In this document: one piece after another, positions 9,701 to 17,992 of the stretch | How positions within the stretch are numbered: the stretch's first letter is position 1 | Layout: each line of letters begins with the position of its first letter | From: DATBLE01 sp046732255 | Lineage (GTDB): Bacteria > Actinomycetota > Thermoleophilia > Gaiellales > Gaiellaceae | Assembly (NCBI GenBank): GCA_046732255.1 | Contig: JBKPMR010000061.1 | Span: 1-64,000 of the forward strand | DNA: 64,000 bases | Direction of reading: 5' to 3' | Translations under genes and position numbers: made by a program | The notes under the pieces: model-generated | The model's input: the letters and a program-made list of their open reading frames with translations, nothing else | Told to the model about the DNA's origin: nothing | The model's database searches: none

Positions 9701-11056
9701 ATGGCCGTCACGGAGTCGAGGGAGGCCGAGGGCCGCCGCGTCGTCGCCGAGGACCGGGAATACCTGATCCACTCGTGGTCGGTGCAGTCGGCGCTCGCGC
9801 CGATCCCGGTCGCGGGCGGCGAGGGTCGCTACTTCTGGGATTACTCCGGAAAGCGCTACCTCGACTTCGCCGCGCAGCTCGTCAACCTCGCGCTCGGCCA
9901 CCAGCATCCGAAGCTGGTCGCGGCGATCAAGGAGCAGGCCGACCGCCTCTGCACGATCGCGCCCGGGGTCGCGAACGACAAGCGCTCGGAGCTCGCCCGT
10001 CTGGTCGCCGAGTGCATGCCCGGCGACCTCAACCACACCTTCTTCGCGAACGGCGGTGCCGAGGCGAACGAGAACGCGATCAAGCTCGCGCGCTGGGTCA
10101 CCGGCCGAAACAAGATCGTGGTGCGGTACCGCAGCTACCACGGCGCCACCGCGGGTGCGATCACTGCCACCGGCGATCCCCGGCGCTGGTTCGCCGAGCC
10201 GGGGTTGCCGGGCTTCGTGCGCATGTTCGACCCGTACACCTATCGCTGCCCCGCGGGCCATCCCGATCCCTGCCCGGTCTGCACCGGCGGGCCGCACCTC
10301 GAGGAGATCCTCATGTACGAGGGGCCGCAGAACGTCGCCGCGGTGATGCTCGAGACGGTGACCGGCACGAACGGGATCATCGTCCCGCCGGACGGCTACC
10401 TGCAGTCGATCCGGGAGACCTGCGACCGGCACGGGATCCTGCTGATCCTCGACGAGGTGATGGCGGGCTGGGGCCGCACGGGCCGCTGGTTCGGCTGCGA
10501 CAACTGGGACGTCGTCCCCGACATCATCACCACCGCGAAGGGCATCAACTCCGGATACGTCCCGCTGGGCGCCATGACCGTCCGCGACCACGTCTACGAC
10601 GCGATCAAGGACCGCTTCTTCGCCGGCGGGCTGACCTACTCCGGGCACCCGCTGGCCTGCGCGGTCGGCGTCGCCTCGGTCGAGACGTTCCGCGAGGAGG
10701 ACATCGTCGAGAACTCGGCCGCCCAGGGCGACTACCTGCGCGAGATGCTCCCGCAGCTCGCGCAAAGACACCCGAGCATCGGCGAAGTCCGCGGACTCGG
10801 GCTCTTCTGGGGCCTCGAGCTCGTCCGCAACCGCGAGACCCGCGAGCCGCTCGTCCCGTTCAACGCCGGCGGCGAGGCGGCCGAGCCGATGACGCGGATC
10901 ACGAAGGCGTGCCTCGAACGGGGCCTCTACCCGTTCGTGCACTGGAACGTCTTCGCGATCACGCCGCCCTTGAACATCACCCGCGAGGAGCTCGACGAGG
11001 GCCTCGAGATCCTCGACGACGTCCTCGCGATCGCGGACGAGTACTCGAGCGAGTAG
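9701..11056 (+). CDS. Class III omega-amino acid:pyruvate-type aminotransferase
   Basis: A 451-residue PLP enzyme with LDEVMAGWGRTGRWFG (PLP-binding Asp) and Schiff-base Lys280 in TTAKGINSGYVPLGA. The RCPAGHPDPCPVC segment and overall pattern resemble taurine/beta-alanine:pyruvate aminotransferases. The divergent mmsA points to beta-alanine or beta-aminoisobutyrate as amino donor, giving the semialdehyde; taurine is the alternative. The ATG is preceded by TAGGAT (9688-9693) at 7 nt, a leaderless-type promoter. The 94-bp gap to mmsA carries both promoters. Confidence 0.88.
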   Translation: MAVTESREAEGRRVVAEDREYLIHSWSVQSALAPIPVAGGEGRYFWDYSGKRYLDFAAQLVNLALGHQHPKLVAAIKEQADRLCTIAPGVANDKRSELARLVAECMPGDLNHTFFANGGAEANENAIKLARWVTGRNKIVVRYRSYHGATAGAITATGDPRRWFAEPGLPGFVRMFDPYTYRCPAGHPDPCPVCTGGPHLEEILMYEGPQNVAAVMLETVTGTNGIIVPPDGYLQSIRETCDRHGILLILDEVMAGWGRTGRWFGCDNWDVVPDIITTAKGINSGYVPLGAMTVRDHVYDAIKDRFFAGGLTYSGHPLACAVGVASVETFREEDIVENSAAQGDYLREMLPQLAQRHPSIGEVRGLGLFWGLELVRNRETREPLVPFNAGGEAAEPMTRITKACLERGLYPFVHWNVFAITPPLNITREELDEGLEILDDVLAIADEYSSE

Positions 11057-11086
11057 CGGCACGGCCGCTCGGTTAGCCTCCCGGAG

Positions 11087-13204
11087 GTGAGTCCCCCGCG
11101 GCCACGCCTGGAGGCGCTCGCGCCCCCGTGGCTTGGGGTGACCGCGATCGTCGTCGGCGCGTCCGCTTTGCTCGCGATCGGCACCACCAAGGTGCACGAA
11201 TGGGTCGTGCAAACGGACGAGATGCTGTACGCGAAGCTCGCGCGGCACATCGGGCAGACCGGCTCGCCCGTCCCGACGCTCCACGGCCAGCGGGTCGGCT
11301 TCGTCGGCGTCGTCTACCCGATGCTGCTGTCGCCGTTCTACGCCGCGCTCGACGCCGTCGCCGCGTTCGACGCCGCCCATGCCGTCAACGCGGTCCTGTT
11401 CGCGAGCGCGGCGATCCCCGTTTATCTGCTGGGACGCCGCGTTGTCGCTCCCGGCTGCGCCCTCGTCGTCGCGTTGCTGGCGGTGACCGTCCCGTGGACG
11501 CTCAACGCGGCGTTCGTGATGTCGGAGCCGGCTGCGTACCCGGTCTTCGTCTGGACCGTCCTCGCCTGCCACGTCGCCGTCGCGGAGCCCTCGGATCGCA
11601 CCGACGTGCTCGCGGTCGTTGCACTCGCACTCGCCTACTTCACGAGACCGCAGTTCCTCTTCCTCGTCGCCGTGCTCCCGCTCGCTGTGCTCTTGACGAG
11701 AGGACCGCGGCGGGCGCTCCGCGAGCACAGGGTGCTGGCGGCCGTCTACGTGGCCGGGGTCTGGATCGTCGTGATCCTGGCGATCTTCGGACAGGCGGAC
11801 CGCCTGCTGGGCGACTACGGCGTGACGGCCACGCAGGGATCGCTCCTCCCTGCGATCGCGTGGAAGTCGGCCGCGCTCCACATCGACGTCCTGGCGGTCG
11901 GCCTCGGAGTCGTGCCGCTGCTCCTCGGCGGCGGCTGGGCCTACTCGGCGCTTGGAAGCGGATCGGTCCGGCTCCGGGCGTTCGCCGCCCTGACCGCCCT
12001 GTCACTGCCGATCCTCGCGCTCGAGACCGCCTCGTACGACGTCCGCTTCGGCGGGCCGGACATCATCCGCGACCGGTACCTCTTCTACCTCGCGCCGCTG
12101 CTACTGCTCGCCTCCGCCGTCTGCCTGTTCCAGGCGCGGCTGCCGCTCATCGGCATCGCGGCGGTGACCGTGTTCTTCGCCGGCACGGCCGTCTTCGCCG
12201 ACTTCACCCCGATTCCCGGCATTTGGGTGGACTCCCCGCAGGCGGTGCTGAACGGGCTGATCCATGACAACTCGGGGGCCCTCCCGGCAGGCGTGTTCGT
12301 CGCCCTGTGCGGCGCTGCGCTGGGCGCGATCTGCCTGGCCCTCGCCCTGGTGCCGCGCCCGTTCGCATTGCTCGGGGTGACCGTCGCCTGCTTCTGCTTC
12401 GGAGGCGCGGTCGCGGGCTACGCCTTCCACCGACTGCTGATCAGCAACACGCCTCTCGGGGTGCCAGTCACCGGAAAGCCGCGGGTCCGCGACTGGATCG
12501 ACCGGAGCGTGCCTGCGGGGAGGCGTGTTGCCGTCCTCGCGTACCCGATCTCCCGGGACTGGGGACAGAGCGCGATCCAGTGGTGGGACGCCGAGTTCTG
12601 GAACAACCGCGCCCAGACCGCGCTGGTGACCCCGGACGGTCGCTGGACGTACACGCCGTTTCCGAGCACGACACTCCATCTGGACTTCGCCGATGGACGG
12701 TTCCCGGGAACGGACGCCGCGCCGCCGTACGTCCTCGCCGCGCCCAACGACTCACGCTTCGGCCTTGTCGGTTCGCAGACGGCCGCGAATGTCGGCTTTC
12801 TGGTCGAGACGGTCGACCGCCCCTACCGCGCGCGGTGGGCAACGCGTGGCCTCTTCGCCGACGGCTGGACGCTCGAGGGCCTACCGGCGACGATCCGCGT
12901 CTACGCGTCCTCCGGAAAACCGTCCCGAGCCCAGGTGACGGCCGTGCTCGACGCGCCTCCGGAGGCAACTGCGCCAGTTCCGTTCCGCTTCGGAGCCACG
13001 CGGGGGGCGGTCGCCCCCGGCCAACGGGTGCAGACGACCGCGGCGCTCTGCCTCCCGGCGGCGGGGCACGCCGATCTGATGCTCGAGGCGGCGAAGTCCG
13101 CGACGATCGCCGGCCCGCCGATCGGGCCGGAGCCGGGGCCGGCGCGCAACGTCGGCGTCGCGCTCTCGGGCGTGCAGGTGGCAGAGACCGACGAGCCGTG
13201 CTAG
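11087..13204 (+). CDS. GT-C-like multispanning membrane protein (paralogue 1 of 3)
   Basis: A 705-residue protein with about a dozen hydrophobic segments in residues 15-450 and a hydrophilic, probably extracytoplasmic C-terminal part of about 250 residues. The first loop holds QTDEMLYAKLARHI, matching the acidic DE motif of GT-C (ArnT/PMT-like) glycosyltransferases that use polyprenyl-phosphate sugars. Two paralogues in the window (44444-46720 and 52925-55018) share the DE...Y..(L/I)A pattern. The GTG start has TAGCCT (11074-11079) 7 nt before it. The substrate is unknown; its distance from the polysaccharide locus is notable. Confidence 0.7.
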   Translation: MSPPRPRLEALAPPWLGVTAIVVGASALLAIGTTKVHEWVVQTDEMLYAKLARHIGQTGSPVPTLHGQRVGFVGVVYPMLLSPFYAALDAVAAFDAAHAVNAVLFASAAIPVYLLGRRVVAPGCALVVALLAVTVPWTLNAAFVMSEPAAYPVFVWTVLACHVAVAEPSDRTDVLAVVALALAYFTRPQFLFLVAVLPLAVLLTRGPRRALREHRVLAAVYVAGVWIVVILAIFGQADRLLGDYGVTATQGSLLPAIAWKSAALHIDVLAVGLGVVPLLLGGGWAYSALGSGSVRLRAFAALTALSLPILALETASYDVRFGGPDIIRDRYLFYLAPLLLLASAVCLFQARLPLIGIAAVTVFFAGTAVFADFTPIPGIWVDSPQAVLNGLIHDNSGALPAGVFVALCGAALGAICLALALVPRPFALLGVTVACFCFGGAVAGYAFHRLLISNTPLGVPVTGKPRVRDWIDRSVPAGRRVAVLAYPISRDWGQSAIQWWDAEFWNNRAQTALVTPDGRWTYTPFPSTTLHLDFADGRFPGTDAAPPYVLAAPNDSRFGLVGSQTAANVGFLVETVDRPYRARWATRGLFADGWTLEGLPATIRVYASSGKPSRAQVTAVLDAPPEATAPVPFRFGATRGAVAPGQRVQTTAALCLPAAGHADLMLEAAKSATIAGPPIGPEPGPARNVGVALSGVQVAETDEPC

Positions 13205-13215
13205 AGACTCCGGAA

Positions 13216-13830
13216 ATGCCGCGCTACCACGACGCCAGCCGGTCGCTCCAGGACCGCTTCGACACGAGGAGGCTGGCCGACCGGATCGACGAGCGGATCG
13301 TCCGTAGGACGATCGACGGCGACGACCGCGCGTTCATCGAGGGCGTCGACATGTTCTTCATCGCGACCGCCGATGCCGAAGGGCGGCCGCAGTGCTCGTA
13401 CAAGGGAGGCGATCCGGGCTTCGTGCGCGTCCTCGACGAGCGGACGATCGCCTTCCCGCTCTACGACGGGAACGGCATGTACCTCACCGCCGGAAACGCA
13501 CTCGTCAACCCCAACGTCGGGCTGCTCTTCGTCGACTTCGAACAACGGCGTCGTTTGCGGCTCAACGGCGTCGCGTCCGTGAGCGGCGACGATCCGTTGC
13601 TCGCGGACTATCCGGAGGCGCAGCTGGTCGTCCGCGTCGAGGCGACCGAGGTGTTTCCGAACTGCCCGCGCTACATTCACGAGTACCGGCTCGTACGACG
13701 GTCGCGCTTCGTTCCGCGCGACGAGTGCAAGACGCCGGTGCCGGCGTGGAAGACGCGCGACTGGTCGCACGACGTGCTGCCGGCCGGCGATCCCGCGAAC
13801 GATCCGGGCGCCGACGTGCTCGAGCGTTGA
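13216..13830 (+). CDS. Pyridoxamine 5'-phosphate oxidase-like split-barrel protein
   Basis: The 204-residue protein has a PNPOx-like flavin-binding barrel: DMFFIATADAEGRPQCSYKG, FPLYDGNGMYLTAGNALVNP, GLLFVDFEQRRRLRLNG and a C-terminal extension with CPRYIHEY. Family members bind FMN, heme or F420; here FMN is most likely. The ATG at 13216 follows the membrane protein stop by 11 bp, and its stop overlaps the TTG start of the dehydrogenase (TTGA), so the two are coupled. The reaction is not known. Confidence 0.85.
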   Translation: MPRYHDASRSLQDRFDTRRLADRIDERIVRRTIDGDDRAFIEGVDMFFIATADAEGRPQCSYKGGDPGFVRVLDERTIAFPLYDGNGMYLTAGNALVNPNVGLLFVDFEQRRRLRLNGVASVSGDDPLLADYPEAQLVVRVEATEVFPNCPRYIHEYRLVRRSRFVPRDECKTPVPAWKTRDWSHDVLPAGDPANDPGADVLER

Positions 13831-14762
13831 GCTCTCGGCCGCGCGTCTTCGCGTCGCGCCGTTTTCCCGACCGCGTGCGGGATGAGCTCGAGCGGTCATT
13901 CGACCTCGACGTCCACGACTCGCTGTGGCCGCCTTCGCGTGACGAGCTGCTCGCGCGGGCGGCGGGGCAGGACGGCCTGATGCTGATGCTCACCGACCGC
14001 GTCGACGACGAGCTCCTCGACGCCGCCGGCCCGCAGCTCCAGATCGTCGCCGACTACGCGGTCGGGATCGACAACATCGACCTCGACGCGTGCCGACGGC
14101 GCGGGATCGTCGTCTCGAATACGCCCGACGTCCTCACGGAGACGACCGCCGAGCTGACGATCGCGATCATGCTCGCGCTGCTCCGCCGCGTCGCGGAGGG
14201 CGATCGGTTGATCCGGCGTGGCGAACGGTGGATCTGGGCGCCGAACCTCATGCTCGGGCGCGGGCTGCCCGGCCTCGTCCTCGGCCTGGTCGGTCACGGC
14301 CGGATCGGGCAAGCGGTCGGGCGGTTGGCCCGCGCCCACGGGATGGACGTCGTCCACCACAGCCGAACCAGCGGCGTTCCCCTCGACGAGCTGCTCGCGG
14401 GAGCCGACGTCGTCTCGGTCCACCTGCCGCTCACGGAGGAGAGCCGCCACTTGATCGACTCGGCTGCGCTCGCCCGGATGAAGCCGACGGCCGTGCTGGT
14501 GAACGTCAGCCGCGGGCCGATCGTCGACGAGGACGCCCTCGTGACCGCGCTCGTCGAGGAGCGAATCGCCGGCGCAGCCCTCGATGTCTTCGAGCGGGAG
14601 CCGGACGTGCATCCCGGCCTGCTCGAGCTCGAGAACGTCGTCCTCGTCCCCCACCTCGGCTCGGCAACCCACGAGACGCGGGAAGCGATGGGCATGCTTT
14701 GCGTCGAGGCACTGCGGGCGGTGCTGCTCGAAGGGCATGTGCCGGGGAACGCCGTCGGCTGA
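13827..14762 (+). CDS. D-isomer-specific 2-hydroxyacid dehydrogenase
   Basis: A 311-residue NAD(P)-dependent enzyme of the glyoxylate/hydroxypyruvate reductase type: YAVGIDNIDLDACRRRGI, the nucleotide-binding LGLVGHGRIGQAVGRLA, catalytic Arg in NVSRGPIVDEDAL, Glu in FEREPDVHPGL and His in PHLGSAT. The only workable start is the TTG at 13827 overlapping the previous stop (TTGA); the first in-frame Met is well inside the fold. A second, truncated copy of its last 55 codons lies at 15932-16098, a duplication remnant. Confidence 0.9.
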   Translation: MSSRPRVFASRRFPDRVRDELERSFDLDVHDSLWPPSRDELLARAAGQDGLMLMLTDRVDDELLDAAGPQLQIVADYAVGIDNIDLDACRRRGIVVSNTPDVLTETTAELTIAIMLALLRRVAEGDRLIRRGERWIWAPNLMLGRGLPGLVLGLVGHGRIGQAVGRLARAHGMDVVHHSRTSGVPLDELLAGADVVSVHLPLTEESRHLIDSAALARMKPTAVLVNVSRGPIVDEDALVTALVEERIAGAALDVFEREPDVHPGLLELENVVLVPHLGSATHETREAMGMLCVEALRAVLLEGHVPGNAVG

Positions 14763-14777
14763 CGCGCCGCCACCTGC

Positions 14778-15581
14778 TCAGCAGAGCGAGGCCGGCGAGC
14801 ATTCGCCGGGGGCGTCGTTTCCGAGCGCAACGTTCTTCCCGACCGGCAGCGTCGTGTAGTTGATCGCCACGATGCCGAGGCCGAAGAGATCCGAGGCGCC
14901 GCCGGCGAAGCCGTTTCCGGTCGAGCGATTGCGCGACAGCTTCGGCGCGTCGCCGCTGACCGCGATCCCGCGGGCGGCGTTCCCGGAGGCGGTCGACGAG
15001 GTTACCTGCACGTTGGTGCCGGAGACCTCGATGCCGTCATCTCCGTTGCCGAAAGCGCTCGACGACTTGATGCGTGCGGCATCCCCCGTCACGAGAATGC
15101 CGTCGATGCCATTCGCGGCGGCCGTCGACGAGTTGATCGAAGCCGCGGCCCCGTTCACGCCGATCCCGTAGACGACGTTCGCGGATGCGACCACGCCGTC
15201 GACTCGCACGTGGTCAGCGATGGCGATGACGCCGACCTTGAAGTTGCGGATGACTCCGTTTCTGACCGTTACGCCGTCGAAGGTTTCGACGTCCACGCCC
15301 CAGTCATCCACGCCAAGACCGCAACCGGCACACCCGTCTCCCCTGATCGTGAATCCCTTCAGGTCGATGGTGATCTCCGCCGCACCGACCACGATCCCGT
15401 CGCCCGTGCAGACGAGATCCTGGGTCAGGAACGCGCTCGTCGTCACCGTCTGCCCACAGGACGAGATCGGCGTCCCACCGCCCGCCCGACCCGCGGAGGC
15501 TCCGCAGACGAGAACAAGCGCGGCGCCCGCGGTCGCGAGCGCGCAAACGTACCGCCGGCGGATGCGCGTGATCGGGTTCAT
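14778..15581 (-). CDS. Secreted right-handed beta-helix repeat protein
   Basis: The 267-residue protein has an Arg-rich start, a hydrophobic segment and an Ala-Gly-Arg-Ala region (residues 1-32) typical of a signal peptide. After that come short repeats with the pattern G(V/I)xVxG(x)nA..xSSTAxxNG.(D/Y)GI, as in pectate-lyase-like or NosD-like parallel beta-helices. Catalytic residues cannot be assigned. Two Cys pairs (residues 42/57 and 83/86 approximately) and a Cys pair at the C-terminus could form disulfides. A GAAGGAGGGG site precedes the ATG. The gene lies in the left arm of a tandem duplication, where the right arm holds a different secreted repeat protein. Confidence 0.78.
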   Translation of the reverse strand: MNPITRIRRRYVCALATAGAALVLVCGASAGRAGGGTPISSCGQTVTTSAFLTQDLVCTGDGIVVGAAEITIDLKGFTIRGDGCAGCGLGVDDWGVDVETFDGVTVRNGVIRNFKVGVIAIADHVRVDGVVASANVVYGIGVNGAAASINSSTAAANGIDGILVTGDAARIKSSSAFGNGDDGIEVSGTNVQVTSSTASGNAARGIAVSGDAPKLSRNRSTGNGFAGGASDLFGLGIVAINYTTLPVGKNVALGNDAPGECSPASLC

Positions 15582-15681
15582 CTGCCCCTCCTTCGCAGCC
15601 GGCGCGTGCCGGCCGGCTCGACGTCATGGCAATGCACGCCCCATCGTGGACGCCCACCTTCAGGTCACATTCAGGCTCCCT

Positions 15682-15930
15682 TCAGGCCACCGGCGGGCGG
15701 CGGTCGCGCCAGGTGCGCGCCTGCTCGAGCTGCGCGGAGATGCGGATCAGCGTCGCCTCGTCGGCGGGCCGGCCGACGAGCTGCACTCCGATCGGCAGCC
15801 CCTCGTCGCTCCAGGAAAGCGGCAGCGAGACCGCCGGCAGGCCGGTGATGTTGGCCACCTGCGTGAACGGCGTGAAGCGGCCGGCGTTCGCGAACTGTAC
15901 CCACGGGTCGTCGTCCTCCAGCGCGCCCGA
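15682..15930 (-). pseudogene. Truncated 3' end of an amidase gene (duplication remnant)
   Basis: This frame encodes about 81 residues from ALEDDDPWVQFANAGRF to WRDRRPPVA, nearly identical to the C-terminus of the intact amidase at 17993-19369. Nothing matching the catalytic Lys-Ser-Ser core precedes it; the homology stops near 15930 at a CGATCG sequence, where similarity to a 2-hydroxyacid dehydrogenase begins on the other strand. It is a fragment with no likely function. Confidence 0.88.
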
Positions 15931-15931
15931 T

Positions 15932-16098
15932 CGGACGTCCACCCGGGTCTGCTCGCGCTCGACAACGTCGTCCTCGTCCCCCACCTCGGTTCCGCGACGC
16001 TGGAGACCTGCGAGGCGATGGGGATGCTCTGCATCGAGGCGCTGCGGGCGGCCCTGCTCGTGGGAACCGTCCCCGCCAACGCGGTCGTCGACGAGTAG
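15932..16098 (+). pseudogene. Truncated 3' end of a 2-hydroxyacid dehydrogenase gene (duplication remnant)
   Basis: About 55 codons, from SDVHPGLLALDNVVLVPHLG through EAMGMLCIEALRAALL to the TAG at 16098, match the C-terminus of the intact dehydrogenase at 13827-14762. The Rossmann core is missing. The fragment abuts the amidase fragment head to head and keeps a good terminator right after its stop, which the intact copy lacks. Confidence 0.88.
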
Positions 16099-16134
16099 GG
16101 AGGGAGCCGGTCAGCGGCTCCCTCCCTTGTTCTC
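16098..16134 (+). terminator. Rho-independent-type terminator
   Basis: A perfect 12-bp stem (GGGAGGGAGCCG) with a GTCAG loop spans 16098-16126 and is followed by TTGTTCTC. It lies after the truncated dehydrogenase on the plus strand and just downstream of the alpha-repeat protein on the minus strand, so it may work in both directions. Confidence 0.8.
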
Positions 16135-16143
16135 GCTAGGAGC

Positions 16144-17871
16144 TCAGAAGCAGTTGAAGGGGTTGATCGGGCACGGGAGGCTGTCGATGAAGTCCTCGAC
16201 CGCGTCCGCCGCGAACCCGATCCCCTCGAGGATGCCTTCGAGTGCATCCGAGCCGAGGTCGAACACGTCCTGCAGAGCGTTGCCGACGGCGTCCAGGGCA
16301 TAGCCGATGTCCTTCAGGATCTGCCCGACCGCCTCAGCCGCCAGGCCGAAGACGGTGTTCAGCGCCTGCGCGACTTGTGTGGCCGCGTACCCGATGTCCT
16401 TCAGGATCTGGGCCGTTGCCTCGGCGGCCAGGTTGAACACGGTGTTGAGTGCTTGGGCAACTTCGGTCGCTGCGTAACCGATCGCCTTCAGGACCTGCGC
16501 TGAGGCGTCAGCCAGCAGGTTGTAGTACGACTGCAGCGCCTGCGCCACCTCGGTGACCAGGTAACCGACGTCCTTCAGGATCTGTGCGGCCGCCTGCGCC
16601 GCGAGGTTGAAGACGACGTTCAAAGCCTGCGCCACCTGCGTCGCCAGATAGCCGATGTCCTTGAGGATCTGCGCCGTCGCCTGCGCCGCCAGGTTGAAGA
16701 CGACGTTCAGCGCCTCCGCGACCTGGGTGGCCAGGTAGCCCACGTCCTTCAGGATCTGCGCGGTCGCCTGCGCCGCCAGGTTGAAGACGACGTTCAGCGC
16801 CTCGGCCACCTGGGTCGCCAGATAGCCGACGTTCCTCAGGATCTGCGCCGCCGGACCAGGCAGGAGGCTGAAGACGGTGTTGAGCGCCTCGGCGACCTGT
16901 GTGACCAGGTAGCCGACGTTCTTCAGGATCTGCGCGGTCGCCTGCGCCGCCAGGTTGAAGACGACGTTCAACGCCTGGGCCACCTGCGTCGCCGCATACC
17001 CGATGTTCTTGAGAACTTGCGCTGAGGCGTCAGCGACCAGGTTGAAGTACGACTGCAGAGCCTGCGCGACCTGGGTGACCAGGTAGCCGACGTTCTTCAG
17101 GATCTGCGCGGTCGCTTCGGCCGCCAGGCTGAAGACGACGTTCAGCGCCTGCGCCACCTGCGTCGCCAGATAGCCGATGTCTCTCAGGATCTGTGCCGTC
17201 GCCTGGGCCGCTAGGCTGAAGACGACGTTCAGCGCCTGGGCCACCTCGGTGACCAGGTAGCCCACGTCCTTCAGGATCTGCGCGGTCGCCTGCGCCGCCA
17301 GGCTGAAGACGACGTTCATTGCCTGCGCCACCTGCGTCGCCAGATAGCCCGCGTCCTTCAGCACCTGGGCGGTTCCGAGAGCGGCGAGGGCGTAGATGTC
17401 CTTCAACGCCTGGGCAGCCTCGGTCGCGGTGAACCCGAGCGCTTTCAGCACCTGGGCGGACTGGAGCGCCGTCTGTCCAAACGCCTGCGCGAGCGCGTTC
17501 ACGATCTCGGTCGCGCTGAAGCCGACCGCCTTCAACACCTGTGCCGCCTGAACAGCGGACAGGTTGAAGGCCGTCCCCAGAAACGACCCGATCGCCACGA
17601 CTCCGATGCTGTTGTCCTTCAGCACCTGCGCGGCTGTCTGCTGCGGCGAGATCCCCGCAGCGCAAAGGTTGAGGATTTCCTGGTTGATCGAGCTCTCGGT
17701 GTGTCCCGAGATCGCCGAGAGCTGGCTCGGGTTGTAGCCATGCTCCGCGAGCGCACTGTCGGCGATGCTCTTGCAGGTCGGCTTCGGCGCCGGGAGCGCG
17801 GCTCCGGAGAACCCCAGAGCAGCGGCGCATACCGCGACGAGCACGCCGACGAGGATCCTGCCTCTCCTCAT
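16144..17871 (-). CDS. Secreted protein of about fifteen 29-residue alpha-helical repeats
   Basis: A 575-residue protein. Residues 1-28 (MRRGRILVGVLVAVCAAALG and following) look like a signal peptide. From about residue 105 to 555 it is built of 29-residue units with the consensus AAQATAQILKDVGY, then LATQVAQALNVVFNL, each predicting two amphipathic helices separated by Gly-Tyr; this should form an extended solenoid. The C-terminus ends in LPCPINPFNCF with two Cys. Two units (QSY(F/Y)NL.ADASAQVLK) form a variant pair about nine units apart, suggesting block duplication. I chose the ATG at 17871 (GGGAGG upstream) over 17934. I do not recognise an enzymatic domain; a surface or adhesive role is a guess. 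Confidence 0.75.
   Translation of the reverse strand: MRRGRILVGVLVAVCAAALGFSGAALPAPKPTCKSIADSALAEHGYNPSQLSAISGHTESSINQEILNLCAAGISPQQTAAQVLKDNSIGVVAIGSFLGTAFNLSAVQAAQVLKAVGFSATEIVNALAQAFGQTALQSAQVLKALGFTATEAAQALKDIYALAALGTAQVLKDAGYLATQVAQAMNVVFSLAAQATAQILKDVGYLVTEVAQALNVVFSLAAQATAQILRDIGYLATQVAQALNVVFSLAAEATAQILKNVGYLVTQVAQALQSYFNLVADASAQVLKNIGYAATQVAQALNVVFNLAAQATAQILKNVGYLVTQVAEALNTVFSLLPGPAAQILRNVGYLATQVAEALNVVFNLAAQATAQILKDVGYLATQVAEALNVVFNLAAQATAQILKDIGYLATQVAQALNVVFNLAAQAAAQILKDVGYLVTEVAQALQSYYNLLADASAQVLKAIGYAATEVAQALNTVFNLAAEATAQILKDIGYAATQVAQALNTVFGLAAEAVGQILKDIGYALDAVGNALQDVFDLGSDALEGILEGIGFAADAVEDFIDSLPCPINPFNCF
16225..17560. repeat. 87-bp in-frame tandem DNA repeats
   Basis: The phrase CCTTCAGGATCTG recurs with exact 87-bp spacing (for example at 16311, 16398 and 16572), matching the 29-codon protein repeat. 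Copies in the middle are most alike and those at both ends diverge, the usual result of unequal exchange. Confidence 0.9.
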
Positions 17872-17992
17872 CTCTAACCTCCCCCGTTCGACTGCCGGGT
17901 ATTGATGCAAAGGGCACATACAGCTGTCAAACAAACCCCCCGAAAGGGGTAGTGCCCGCCTGCGAGTGCCGTCAGTCTCCTACAGCGGGAGG

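Noticed and set aside
9659..11881. Open frame of 740 codons antisense to the aminotransferase
   Set aside because: The sense frame has complete PLP-enzyme motifs; the antisense product is highly charged and motif-free.
15682..15984. A real small gene of 100 codons
   Set aside because: All but the first 19 codons match the amidase C-terminus, and those 19 are antisense to the dehydrogenase fragment; it is a fusion across the duplication scar.
16225..17560. Regular 87-bp repeats as a CRISPR array
   Set aside because: The period is continuous, with no conserved-repeat/variable-spacer pattern, and codes for a 29-residue protein repeat in frame; no cas gene is nearby.
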